A DNA stretch of 64,000 nucleotides from Bin5 sp965204705 (GCA_965204705.1 CBDBFE010000001.1:61777-125776); one strand, 5' to 3'. Positions 54,572-63,817 are shown, numbered from the stretch's first letter. The notes: a model not told the origin generated them from the sequence alone. Numbers and translations: made by a program.

Positions 54572-54997
54572 CTATGCCTTGCTAAATCGTTTGCGGTATA
54601 GGGCATATACTCCTTCGCCGACGAATGGTCCAATCATTATGGGAAAAACGCTAGAAAAGGAGTCGAAGTCCAGGATGGCATAGGAAATCCACCACCCAAC
54701 GGCCAACCCCCCACATCTGAGTCCCGTCTCTAAGAGGTAGTCGCCAAGACCTTTTCGATTGCAGATCAGGAAGTGGGCCACCTGCCCTGGGATTACCACT
54801 ACGATGATGAGAATCGCATACAGGTAAGAGTCCAGATTGTTGTAGGCGGTAACGGCGGCGATCAAGGCGGCTAAGAATATCAGGGACCCGACAGAGACTC
54901 CCAATATCTTCGTCTCGCTGAGGAATTCTGAGGTGCTGCAGAAGGCTGTGGCGAGGTTCTCGGCCAGCCCTTTTCGTTTTTCGGGAAAGCTTTGCAT
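54572..54997 (-). CDS. Four-TM membrane protein, paralogue 3 (141 aa)
   Basis: Same layout: SVGSLIFLAALIAAVTAY, LYAILIIVVVIPGQVAHFLI, GGLAVGWWISYAIL and FDSFSSVFPIMIGPFVGEG, ending YRKRFSKA. It is the first of three tandem paralogues. No family recognised. Confidence 0.55.
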   Translation of the reverse strand: MQSFPEKRKGLAENLATAFCSTSEFLSETKILGVSVGSLIFLAALIAAVTAYNNLDSYLYAILIIVVVIPGQVAHFLICNRKGLGDYLLETGLRCGGLAVGWWISYAILDFDSFSSVFPIMIGPFVGEGVYALYRKRFSKA

Positions 54998-55025
54998 GGT
55001 TGGAAGTGCCTTCGAACAGGTGCTG

Positions 55026-55409
55026 CTATGCGTGCAGCACGACCCAGCCGTCCTCGACGGTTACTTCGAAGCTTTCGATTGACGGGTCTTCTTCTTGCGG
55101 ATCGGGTTGCTCGACGGTGACATCGTAGGTGCGGACACGCAGGCGGTGGGGATTGAAGACGGAGCGGCCGGTGGCGATGTCGAACTCCCAGCCCTGCCAG
55201 GGGCAGCGGAGGATCTGTCCGTCGCGTTCCCAGTTGATTTCGCCGTGGACGTTGAAGACGCCGATTGAGCGGCTGCGCACTTCGACGATTTTGCGTTCGC
55301 CGGGAGGCAGGTCGCTGACACGGCAGATGAAATTGGGCTTCGTGCCGGCGCGGCGGGGTGTTTTGCTGACGGACGACTGTGGGACTTGCTGCGGGCTGTG
55401 ACTCGACAT
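55026..55409 (-). CDS. Rieske-like protein lacking its 2Fe-2S ligands
   Basis: From ATG 55409 (GGAGAG upstream) the chain aligns with Rieske ferredoxin-like proteins: ICRVSDLPPGERKIVEVRSRSIGVFNV and ILRCPWQGWEFDIATGRSVFNPHRLRVRTY. The segment that should carry the first CxH pair (RNRCPHQ in relatives) is missing between GVFNV and INWERDG. In the second pair His is replaced by Gln (CPWQGW). It cannot hold a Rieske cluster, so it is a relic or has another use. It lies just downstream of a sulfatase remnant. Confidence 0.75.
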   Translation of the reverse strand: MSSHSPQQVPQSSVSKTPRRAGTKPNFICRVSDLPPGERKIVEVRSRSIGVFNVHGEINWERDGQILRCPWQGWEFDIATGRSVFNPHRLRVRTYDVTVEQPDPQEEDPSIESFEVTVEDGWVVLHA

Positions 55410-55431
55410 GTTCTCTCCGGTGGCAGGCACG

Positions 55432-55869
55432 TCAGTAGGGCCAGGCGCGGGGCAGCGGCCTCTCTGTGGCCAGCAGTTTGCGGTCCAGTTCATGACGGGA
55501 CGCGGCGAAGTCTGAGGCGTAGGCGGGGTAGCCTTTGCCGTAGCGGAGGTGTTCGCTGAGCCATTCCCCGTGGTCGGAGGTAAAGATGACGACGGTGTCG
55601 TTGGCGATGCTCAGGTCATCGAGTGCGGCGAGAAGGCGGCCGACGTGGTGGTCGACTTCGCTGATCTGGCCGTAGTAGCCGTGGTGGGCGCAGCGCAGCT
55701 CGTCGTCGGGATAGTTCTGCGGCCCGCGTTGCTCTTCGACTTCCGGGGGGAAGGAGGGCTCGACCCCGCGGTATTGTCCACACCCACCCGAAAGAAAATA
55801 CAGGATTAAAAAGAGAGCTGCGAATACAGCTCGCACGGGGGCTTGGGATGACGGAATTGCCGGCTGCAT
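55432..55869 (-). pseudogene. Sulfatase with large internal deletions
   Basis: After a lipoprotein-like signal (FAALFLILYFLSGGC) the frame jumps to a mid-sulfatase part (PDDELRCAHHGYYGQISEVDHHVGRLLAALDDL, TVVIFTSDHGEWLSEHLRYGKGYPA) and then stops. The catalytic CxPxR region is absent. The reading frame survived the deletions. Confidence 0.7.
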
Positions 55870-55929
55870 CAGAACATCCTCGAAGGGGTCAGGGCAACAT
55901 TGTATGCATGTGTGGTCAGCGGGACGGGT

Positions 55930-56175
55930 GATGCTTTTGCAACCGCCCTGCTTGCAGCGAACATTCAGGTCAACATGGGCAGCCGCGCCCTCGACAACGT
56001 CTTCTACGAACGTCTATGGCGCAGCGTCCAATGCGGGAACATCTGTCTCAACCAGTATGATACCGTGCCTCAGTTGCACACCGGTTTGACCGCCTACTTC
56101 GAATTCTATAACCACGAGAGACCACACGAAAGTCTCAATTGCCGCACGCCGGCTGAAGGGCACTTCGTGCTCTGA
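55930..56175 (+). pseudogene. IS3-family transposase fragment (integrase-core end)
   Basis: ALDNVFYERLWRSVQ (containing the third catalytic Glu), then LTAYFEFYNHERPHESLNCRTPAEGH is the C-terminal end of IS3 OrfB. No inverted repeat or upstream part is present. Confidence 0.82.
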
Positions 56176-56219
56176 TGGCGGCAGACCGCCCGTTGCCGAT
56201 CAGAGTCGGCCCTACTCGC

Positions 56220-56501
56220 CTAGATGCACCTTATTTTTCCCATTTCGTGGTCCAGCGATTGGGGCCAACCATATGGTAGTTCGGGTCTGTTACCGTCGTA
56301 GATGCATATTCCTCCGCTGTTTGAGTATGGGCAGGGGTAGATAAGCGGTTCAACAGTAGCGAACCAAAAGAAGTGGAACATAACGCCTGCCACGAATCCG
56401 ATGCCTATACACGTGATTAGCCGCGTCAGCTATGCGATGATGCTGGGCAGCCGATCTCTTGGCGTGCGATCTGTCTGCAACGACGATAGCGGCATGCGCA
56501 T
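56220..56501 (-). pseudogene. Small membrane protein gene with an in-frame TAG
   Basis: From ATG 56501 (AGGAG at 6 nt) the frame reads MRMPLSSLQTDRTPRDRLPS, TAG at codon 24, then continues open for 69 codons: LTRLITCIGIGFVAGVMF (membrane helix), HFFWF and a Cys/Pro-rich end (YPCPYSNSGGICIYDGN). The strong ribosome-binding site supports the start. A single nonsense change would explain it. Confidence 0.55.
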
Positions 56502-56604
56502 ATTGCTCTCCTGAGTGCGTGCATGTGTTATGAACAATGCACCTTGGCCAGTGGTCCAGTTTTTGGGGCCCACTTCACCTTCGCTCTGTGCGAAAAAGAA
56601 GGGA

Positions 56605-57489
56605 TTACGGATCGGCGCGCCGCATCACGATTACTTCATAGAGGTAAGCAGAAAAATCCTGGATGACTACTGCCTTCATCGTCCCATCCGGTGAAGTCGA
56701 TTCTTCGACCAGGCGACCTGGCCATGCGCTGAATTCGACGAAGTTCGGATTCTTTGCCTTCATCTCCGCTTCATCCAGATGCCTTGGACCTCTTGAGACC
56801 GCCGATGAGGATATGAAACCGTCCGGTAGCCGCTTTATCCGCTCTGGTGCATTGCCGGTGACCGGATCATACAGCCACAAGGTATTGCCGTCTCCATATG
56901 TGCAGTTGGGGTACCCGTCTCCCTGGCTATAGTAGAGTTTGTTGTCCCCGCTCCATCCTAGCAGCCTGTATTCGCAACTTCCTTGGTAGAGGTCTTCTAT
57001 TTCGGATTGAGCACGTCTGATTGCGCCTGCCAGAGAGCTTTCGGGCCGCGTGACCCAGTTGACCTCGTTCCCTGGCGGCGGCTCGAATGTTTCGAGTGAA
57101 TTGTAGGTGCCGTAGATCGCCGGTATCGCAAATGGTGCGATCACAAGCAGAACCAACGGCACAAACGAGATTGCTCTCGCGATCCAGCCCCGTTGTGAAA
57201 CAAACCAGAGAACTATACATAGCGCCAACCCAATACACCAGAGGATGTAGAATGGAGTTTGACCCGCATAAAACACCGCAGCCGGGATCATGGTGACAAT
57301 GTACAGGGGCAGACCCACGGCTCCACCGACTATGGGTGTTCTCCACAGCGGCCACAGCCAATCCAGGCCATACAGGATCCAGTCGCCATAGAGTCCCATC
57401 AACAAGGTGACGAAAAGAACCCACATCAGAACCTTCAGAAACTTGGACAGTCCTGGAAATCGAATGCCTATCGCTGTGACTTGACTCAT
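56605..57489 (-). CDS. Membrane protein with extracytoplasmic C-terminal domain (294 aa)
   Basis: Four or five hydrophobic helices in residues 1-125 (FLKVLMWVLFVTLLMGLYG, GAVGLPLYIVTMIPAAVFY, FYILWCIGLALCIVLWFV, AISFVPLVLLVIAPFAIPAIY). A soluble part follows with WSGDNKLYYSQGDGYPNCTYGDGNTLWLYDPVTG and SPDGTMKAVVIQDF, like WD/TolB-type beta strands. It is preceded by the 38-residue lipoprotein gene at 31 nt, with AAGGA before the ATG. Role unknown. Confidence 0.65.
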   Translation of the reverse strand: MSQVTAIGIRFPGLSKFLKVLMWVLFVTLLMGLYGDWILYGLDWLWPLWRTPIVGGAVGLPLYIVTMIPAAVFYAGQTPFYILWCIGLALCIVLWFVSQRGWIARAISFVPLVLLVIAPFAIPAIYGTYNSLETFEPPPGNEVNWVTRPESSLAGAIRRAQSEIEDLYQGSCEYRLLGWSGDNKLYYSQGDGYPNCTYGDGNTLWLYDPVTGNAPERIKRLPDGFISSSAVSRGPRHLDEAEMKAKNPNFVEFSAWPGRLVEESTSPDGTMKAVVIQDFSAYLYEVIVMRRADP

Positions 57490-57520
57490 TGTGTCCTTCT
57501 CATAGTTGCAGGATTAAGTT

Positions 57521-57637
57521 TCATTTTGGCTTTGGCACAGGATCGGGCGGCGGATCGAGCGGTGCTTGCTGTGGAATCGGCACACAGGCTGACAGCGTAA
57601 GCACAAACGTTATCCAGATTGCGGCAAGTTTCTTCAT
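57521..57637 (-). CDS. Very small lipoprotein (38 aa)
   Basis: MKKLAAIWITFVLTLSAC: a complete signal with lipobox LSAC, then a Pro-rich tail (VPIPQQAPLDPPPDPVPKPK). GAGGGG lies at good spacing. It probably makes a lipid anchor or cell-envelope spacer and is co-transcribed with the membrane protein downstream. Confidence 0.65.
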   Translation of the reverse strand: MKKLAAIWITFVLTLSACVPIPQQAPLDPPPDPVPKPK

Positions 57638-57856
57638 TTTGTTTCCCCTCTTTGGGAAATAAATTGCCGTACTGGGGTAACAACGCCCGCAGTGTCAGAA
57701 CGGTTCCGGTAGAAGTTGTTACCAATCAGCAAGGAAGACCATATATATGTCCGATCCTTTCCTTGATGAAATGTTCAGAAAGTAATCACCTGATTCTGTA
57801 GGACGCCAATTGATCTCGTGTTTACGTGCGTTCTGGCGCAGAATACTAAGCTGCTC

Positions 57857-58132
57857 TTAATCGCCAGAGATCTCCATGTAAGCAGGCGTGGTGTGTTCTA
57901 CCCCATCTTCTATCCTGTCGGCCGCGGTAGAAACCATAGGGCCAGCGCTCCCATGAGTACTGTTGGAGCCATATACGGGTATTTCAGTATCGGGGAACCG
58001 TAGTTCAGGGGGCCGCTGCTGAGCGCTGAGACTGGTGGAGCCATCGGAATGCGTTTCCCCGACTTTGGCCTCCAACATTTCCTCGATGGGCCCTCGAGGC
58101 CGGCCGCAGAATGTGTCATACCCTATGAACAT
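57857..58132 (-). pseudogene. Remnant of a repeat-domain secreted protein
   Basis: The frame contains RGPIEEMLEAKVGETHSDGSTS, which aligns with TAPIGEMLETSVWEINADGSTS in the 61403-63817 protein; the nearby DNA also matches around 63300-63410. Only part of one repeat is left. Confidence 0.6.
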
Positions 58133-58424
58133 TCAGGGACGCTATGCAGTATAGGCCGTGGCCGCCAGCACATCCTCGCGATCTCCGCAGCCTGGAAAAA
58201 TTCCCTTCAAAAAATCTACACTTCCGCCGACACGTGACCCGGTTTCAGGCAGTGCACCGAGAACGGTCCATTTTCTTCAGCGGGATGAGGCGCTTTTCAC
58301 GGGGGATTCACAGCCACACACAGGCACAGGAGGACGACTCGATTTTCTGTTCTCCCAACATCCTTCCCCCAGCATCTCTCCAGGGTTCCTGTCCGCCGGC
58401 ATGGTCTTCACCCCGGAGACGGCA
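58133..58424. other. Unassigned spacer
   Basis: No gene, hairpin or repeat that I can support. Confidence 0.4.
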
Positions 58425-59456
58425 TTACCGGCATCCACATTGCAAATCTTCAAGGGCCGCAAGCAGGTCCAGGACCAGCACGGCCGCGTCTCCCAGCAGC
58501 GCCGGGTTGATGAACTCAATCGTATCGTATGGGCTGTTAATGCGTGAGGTGTCGTCCCCGAAGAAGGAAATGGTCGGAACCCAAGCGTCTCCGAAGCTGA
58601 AGTTATCGCTGAAACCCTCGGAAACCCATCGCCTGATGATCGTGAGGCGCACGCCCTCCCTCTCGGCGGCCTCTGATACATGACTGGTCAACCAGGGGTT
58701 GCCCACCGCCGCGAGAGTTGTGCCGGATCCCACCGAGTCCAGGTTGATCATGACCCTGATGTCGGCTATTTCTTCGTCGGTCAGCTGGTCCACGTAATGC
58801 CAGCTGCCGTGCAGTCCGGTCTCCTCTGAACCAAAGGCGATGAACCGTAATGTATACGGGAAAACCGAAACCCCCTGGTTCAACCACGGAGGCCGCGCCA
58901 GCATCTCTGCCAGCGCCAGCAGCACGCCCATCCCGGAAGAGTTGTCGTTGGCGCCCACGGAATCCGGCGTCGTGTCGTAGTGTGCGCCCAGGATTACCAC
59001 ACCCTCACCGCCACCGGGAAGTTCAAGGACTATGTTACGGGATGGCCCTGGGGGTGGCCCCATGAACTCCCTTTCCGTTATCGACTCCCCAAAGTTCTGC
59101 ATCTCCGGGCTGTAGCCGAACTCGGTAAAGCGGTCCATCAGAAACTCTGCGGCCTCCAGTTCCTCCTCCGTGGCGCTCTGCCGCGGCCCCACCTCTTCGC
59201 TCAACTCGCACAGGTAGCCGAAAGCGGAACCGGCAAAAGCCTTACGGTCGGCGGCGTCAAATCTTGCTCGGACAGGCGGCGGCGGGGCATCGGCCAGTGC
59301 CTCCCGCGCTATTTCCTTGAGCGCCGCGCAGGCCGGTCCCGGCGTCGAAACGCTTGTCGGCGCAGGTGGCTCTGCAGGGATGGGATTACAGGCGGTCAGT
59401 AACAGGGCGGCAACTGCGACGACCACGCAGGACAGAGTAAGCTGCTTTCTGGTCAC
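58425..59456 (-). CDS. M28-family metallopeptidase lipoprotein with a substituted zinc ligand
   Basis: About 343 residues from GTG 59456 (AAAGGAG upstream). Lipobox LLLTAC, then the M28 fold: GAHYDT (His), GANDNSSGMG (Asp), GSEETGL (Glu-Glu), INLDSVG (Asp). At the last ligand, relatives have IHSPxDT; here it reads INSPYDT, so the final His is Asn (codon AAC, one base from CAC). Activity is doubtful unless another residue takes over. It would act outside the membrane on peptides. Confidence 0.85.
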   Translation of the reverse strand: MTRKQLTLSCVVVAVAALLLTACNPIPAEPPAPTSVSTPGPACAALKEIAREALADAPPPPVRARFDAADRKAFAGSAFGYLCELSEEVGPRQSATEEELEAAEFLMDRFTEFGYSPEMQNFGESITEREFMGPPPGPSRNIVLELPGGGEGVVILGAHYDTTPDSVGANDNSSGMGVLLALAEMLARPPWLNQGVSVFPYTLRFIAFGSEETGLHGSWHYVDQLTDEEIADIRVMINLDSVGSGTTLAAVGNPWLTSHVSEAAEREGVRLTIIRRWVSEGFSDNFSFGDAWVPTISFFGDDTSRINSPYDTIEFINPALLGDAAVLVLDLLAALEDLQCGCR

Positions 59457-59545
59457 GAATGACTCCTTTCGTACGCTGAATCCCATAACGGGCCAACCCG
59501 CAAAGGGATGCTCATGAAGCCGGTCAAGACCGGAACAGTAAGCTA

Positions 59546-60640
59546 TCACCACCCGAAACCGTAATACACCGTGTCTTCAACCAGGAGCGGCATGAACGCC
59601 TCAACGGCAAGATCCGACAGGTAAGCGGTGCAGTCATTGTCGCCTTCCGGCAACGTCTGCCATAACGTGTGGGCCACCGACATTCTGTAGTTGGAAATCT
59701 CCTCCGACCTCTTGCTCCGAATGATAGCGGCATATGCTTCGATGAGGTCGGCCAGCTCTTCTCGCCCTTCCGCGCATCTGCGTTCTGATGCCACAAACCC
59801 ATTGGCATACATCCACTCTATCCTTTCCAGCCAGTCACCGGTCCACTAGCTGTGCGACTCCACGCTGTCGCGCGTTACGGCCTCCTTTGCCCAGCTATGC
59901 AGCCATGCATCGGCTTGCATCCGATTGGGAGTGATGACAGTGACGTCTTCTCCACTGTAATGGTCGTAGAGCGCATAGGCCGTTATCCTTGTATCCTTTT
60001 GTTCAGACTCCCCTGCCGATTCTCTCGACACGCCAGCCGGAAGCGGGCCCAAGCCAAACTGCAACACATTATCAACCGCGGCAGCCATGAATTCTTCATC
60101 AGGCAAATCCGCCAGATAGGTGCTGCAATTGGCCTCGCCCTCCGGCAACTGCTTCCACAGCGTGTTCGTCACGGCCATGTGGTGAAATGTTATATCCGGT
60201 CTTTTCTTCCCAACCTTGACGGCGAATGTCTCGATCAAGTCTTCCAATTCATACCTTCCCTCGGCGCACCGGAGTTCGGAAGCCGTAAAGCCGTTGGCGT
60301 ACAACCACACAATCAAAGGGAACCACTCATCATCCGGACTTCCTTCGCCAGCGATTTCATGAATGTCGTTCAGTGCTGCCTCAATAGCCCAACCTAGCAG
60401 CCAGCTGTCCGCAACCAAATCTGCCATGCTGATGACAGTGATTATACGACCGCCGGGATCTTCGAAACTCGCATAGCTTGATCCGTCATACTGGAACTCT
60501 CTAAGCACATCTGCATACCCGGATTAGTCAGGGGTAGGGGATGGTGCTGGAGTGGGGACAAGGGCGAAGGAGTCCGGACCCACAACACAGCTCGACAGAA
60601 TCATCGTAACCGCACACAGAATCAACCATAGGTGTTTCAT
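59546..60640 (-). pseudogene. Lipoprotein gene interrupted by two in-frame stop codons
   Basis: One frame is continuous for 365 codons: a lipoprotein signal (MKHLWLILCAVTMILSSC) and Pro/Thr linker, TAA at codon 39, 225 codons, TAG at codon 265, and about 100 more codons. Two related domains are visible: LYANGFTASELRCAEGRYELEDLIE...LWKQLPEGEANCSTYLADLP, and again MYANGFVASERRCAEGREELADLIE...LWQTLPEGDNDCTAYLSDLA. No frameshift occurs in over 1 kb. Either point-mutation decay is recent, or the stops are read through. Function unknown; exported. Confidence 0.7.
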
Positions 60641-60702
60641 CTCACCCCTCATTGTGTTGACATCGGACAGCGACTCCGCTACGTAATTACCTCGTGGTTA
60701 GG

Positions 60703-61332
60703 TTAGTTAGCTTCACACGAGACGGCATCCATGCCTGACAGATAGTCTTCGGCCAGGAACAAAACGGTCGAGTCTTGGTTGATGCCCGGAACATGAGCAG
60801 TCATCGTCAAGGTGTCGTTCTGGTGTGAGACTTCCAAGCCGACATGATGACCCGGCACCTCGTCGAAATAAATCGTGATATCGTCTCTGTCGACTGTATT
60901 CTTCCACAACACGGCGTGTAGAATGTTTTGTAGTGGGGCCGACGAGGGATCCATGTTTCTTGCCTGGCTGTAGGCTCCGAGCGTGTAATCGGACAGGTTG
61001 CTTTGATAAATGGGTCCGCCGTCGATATTGATGTTGACGGTATAGAAGTATTCAAATGTGGAGAACGGCATACCTTCCCGGTTAAGCCCCATCGTTTCAG
61101 GTACATCTTTGAAGTGGAAAGTGGCGGTAATAGTTTCGCCGTCCAGCGTGGTTTCGGCTTTGACGATGTCGACGTGGCCGGGCAGATCGCTAACGACAGG
61201 ATCGGATGCGCTTTGTCCCGCTCGCATAACGACAAAACCCTCGTGGCATACGGCTTGAGACGGTTCTTGGGGAATCGGCACGCAGGCGGACAAAAACAAT
61301 GCGAACAGTGCGATGGCGGCTGTCTTTAACAT
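60703..61332 (-). CDS. Lipoprotein with one DVPET-type domain (209 aa)
   Basis: From ATG 61332 (AGGAG at 5 nt): lipobox FLSACVPIP, then one copy of the domain found four times in the next gene: LPGHVDIVKAETTLDGETITATFHFKDVPETMGLNREG...FEYFYTVNINIDG, ending MTAHVPGINQDSTVLFLAEDYL. No known family by eye; the strand pattern resembles a beta-sandwich. Confidence 0.75.
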   Translation of the reverse strand: MLKTAAIALFALFLSACVPIPQEPSQAVCHEGFVVMRAGQSASDPVVSDLPGHVDIVKAETTLDGETITATFHFKDVPETMGLNREGMPFSTFEYFYTVNINIDGGPIYQSNLSDYTLGAYSQARNMDPSSAPLQNILHAVLWKNTVDRDDITIYFDEVPGHHVGLEVSHQNDTLTMTAHVPGINQDSTVLFLAEDYLSGMDAVSCEAN

Positions 61333-61402
61333 GATGTCTCCTGACGACATGGTATAGGGCATATGGTGGAGTTTATCCCAACGTACGATTGTGGATGCAT
61401 TA

Positions 61403-63817
61403 CTACTCGCTGTCACCCGCTGTGGACAAAACCTGGCAGGCAATCTCCTCGGAACCGTTCAGACGATCATAGGCCTCGAATACAAGCCGCGCCTGCGGCG
61501 TAATGCCGGGAATGTCGCCGGTGAGCGTAATCGTGTTTTCCTCAGGCGATACCTCTATGCGGGCGCTTCTGAGATAGGCGCCGCCGCCGCTGGCTTCAGT
61601 CTTCCAGGTGTTGGCCTGCACCACTCCGACGCTGAAAGGCTTGAGAACGGCGCTGTCACCGGACGAGGGCGGCACAAAGTGACTGGCGGACAGCGCGTAC
61701 TCCTGCCCGCGGAAACCACCCGTCTTTACGTCATTGTCCACGTCCACGTCCACGCCCCATCGGTACTCCAACGCGTTTTCCGAGACGCCCTGTCTGTTGA
61801 ATTCCAGCGTTTCCGGAACGTCCCTCAAATGAAATGTGACGGCAAGAGTATCACCACCCATCAGATCTGTGCTGACTTCGGTAATGTCTACATATGCAGG
61901 CAGCGTACCCGAGACCGCGTCAACGACGCTCTGGCCCGGCCTGATTACCGCACTGTCAGACTGACACGAGTCGGCGGCCAAGCCCGCGTTCGACGGAACG
62001 GCACTGCTCATCTCGACGGATCCGCCAAAGTAGTCATACGCCTTGAACTGAAGCGGTGACTCTTCAGTGATCCCTGGAATCTCTCCTGAGAGCGTTATCG
62101 TGTTCTCCTCAGCAGACACCTCGATATCGGCCTCCGCCAGAACCCTGTTCCCCTCAGCGTCCAGTCCCAATATGCCGGCCGTGACAAAGCCCGGGTCCGT
62201 TATCGGTGCCACCGTATTGCTGTCCTTGACAAGAGGATGCACGAAGTAGCCGGCCGACAGCATGTAGTCGAACCCGCCAGCGCCCGTTTCCGGGTCGTTG
62301 TCTACGTCTATCGACACCGCCCAGTTGTACTCCAGCGCATGCTCCGGCACCCCTGTCCTGTCGAACGTCAACGTCTCTGGAACATCTCTTAGCTGAAAAG
62401 TGACGGTCAAAACCTCCCCATCCTGCGCTGTCATGACATCAAGGATATCGATGTGCCCAACCAGCTCGTCTGAAACATCATCGGGTTCAGACTGACCCGG
62501 CGTTTCTGCGGAACCTTCAGATGAACTCTGATCCATCGGGCGGCCCAAACCAAACGGAGCAAGACAGCCGACCTCATCCGCACCGCCCAGGTAGTCATAC
62601 ACCCCGAATGCAAGCTGTGACTCCGCCGTGATACCGGGGATCTCTCCCGAAAGCGTTACCGTGTCCTCTTCAGCCGACACTTCGATGCGCGCCCGTCCGA
62701 GAAAATCGATTTCGTGATATGGACTTCTATCTGGATTCAGATCCCACGTGTTGGTTTGCAGAATGTCCTCTGTGATAGCCGCACTCCGGTCGCGGCCGCT
62801 TGCGCCACCGTGGGAAACGTATATCGAGGTCAGGAGGTATTCGAACCCCTGAAGGCCTGTTTCCGAGTCGCCGTCCATGTCGATCGACACCTCCCAACTG
62901 TACTCTAATGTATCATCGGGCACGCCGGCTCTGTCGAACATCAACGTCTCCGGAACGTCCCTGAAATGAAACACGACCGTCAGGGTCTCCCCGGAAAGAG
63001 AAGTGTTGATCTCCGTTACATCCACATGCGCGGCCAGGGTGTCCGTAACATCGTCAATGATGTTTTGGCCCGGCCTGACCGCTTCGTCGGCATCACACTG
63101 GCTGGACGATGGGCTTAGCCAGGCACGCATACTCTTGCTGAGTGGATCATGGCACTCGATCCAGTCGACCTCACCGGGGAACCCGGCATCATAAGCCTCA
63201 AACGCCAATCGCGATTCAGATGTAATGCCGGGAATGACGCCAACCATCGTTATCGTGTTTGCCTCGGCAGAAATCGCTGGGACGCCGTCCCTGTATATAC
63301 TGGTGGAGCTATCGGAGTGTACTTCAGTGGAGTGAGTTACAGTACTGGTGGAGCCATCAGCGTTTATTTCCCAGACGCTGGTCTCCAACATCTCCCCGAT
63401 TGGCGCGGTCGTGTCAGCGTCAGACCCTTTGTGTGACAGGAACGCAATATGGTAGGCAGTCAGCAGAGTATCGAACCCGCCGGGGCCGGTGTTGCGGTCG
63501 TTGTCCACGTCGATTGCGACCTCCCATTCATACTCCTTTATGCCCTCCCCATGCTCCGTTCGATTGAACCTCAACGTCTCCGGCAGGTCCCTGAGATGAA
63601 ACACAACCGTCAATCTCTCGCCGGACAGCGAAGTTTTAATTTCGGTAATGTCGATATGCGCGACAGATACGTCCGCGACGGCATCGGTTACGGTGTCACC
63701 CGGCGTGATCGGCTCCACCGAAGCACACTGTTCAGGCGTATGCGCAAGAACGGGAATTGACCCTGAGGTCAACAAAAGAACTACCAAAAGGAAGCGGGCA
63801 AGATTCTTTATCTTCAT
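61403..63817 (-). CDS. Secreted protein with four tandem ~190-residue beta-rich domains
   Basis: About 804 residues from ATG 63817 (GGGAG at 8-9 nt). After a Sec signal (FLLVVLLLTSGSIPVLA) come four repeats of HVDITEVxTxLSGExLTVTFHLRDVPETLxFxRxGV...LEYxWxVSIDVDNDxETG...GFxYxLSA...ITLSGEIPGITxESxLxFxAYD. Asp-rich stretches (DVDNDPETG) suggest calcium binding. The single-domain lipoprotein downstream and the remnant at 57857 are relatives. The family is unknown to me; it is probably a cell-surface or extracellular protein. Confidence 0.8.
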   Translation of the reverse strand: MKIKNLARFLLVVLLLTSGSIPVLAHTPEQCASVEPITPGDTVTDAVADVSVAHIDITEIKTSLSGERLTVVFHLRDLPETLRFNRTEHGEGIKEYEWEVAIDVDNDRNTGPGGFDTLLTAYHIAFLSHKGSDADTTAPIGEMLETSVWEINADGSTSTVTHSTEVHSDSSTSIYRDGVPAISAEANTITMVGVIPGITSESRLAFEAYDAGFPGEVDWIECHDPLSKSMRAWLSPSSSQCDADEAVRPGQNIIDDVTDTLAAHVDVTEINTSLSGETLTVVFHFRDVPETLMFDRAGVPDDTLEYSWEVSIDMDGDSETGLQGFEYLLTSIYVSHGGASGRDRSAAITEDILQTNTWDLNPDRSPYHEIDFLGRARIEVSAEEDTVTLSGEIPGITAESQLAFGVYDYLGGADEVGCLAPFGLGRPMDQSSSEGSAETPGQSEPDDVSDELVGHIDILDVMTAQDGEVLTVTFQLRDVPETLTFDRTGVPEHALEYNWAVSIDVDNDPETGAGGFDYMLSAGYFVHPLVKDSNTVAPITDPGFVTAGILGLDAEGNRVLAEADIEVSAEENTITLSGEIPGITEESPLQFKAYDYFGGSVEMSSAVPSNAGLAADSCQSDSAVIRPGQSVVDAVSGTLPAYVDITEVSTDLMGGDTLAVTFHLRDVPETLEFNRQGVSENALEYRWGVDVDVDNDVKTGGFRGQEYALSASHFVPPSSGDSAVLKPFSVGVVQANTWKTEASGGGAYLRSARIEVSPEENTITLTGDIPGITPQARLVFEAYDRLNGSEEIACQVLSTAGDSE

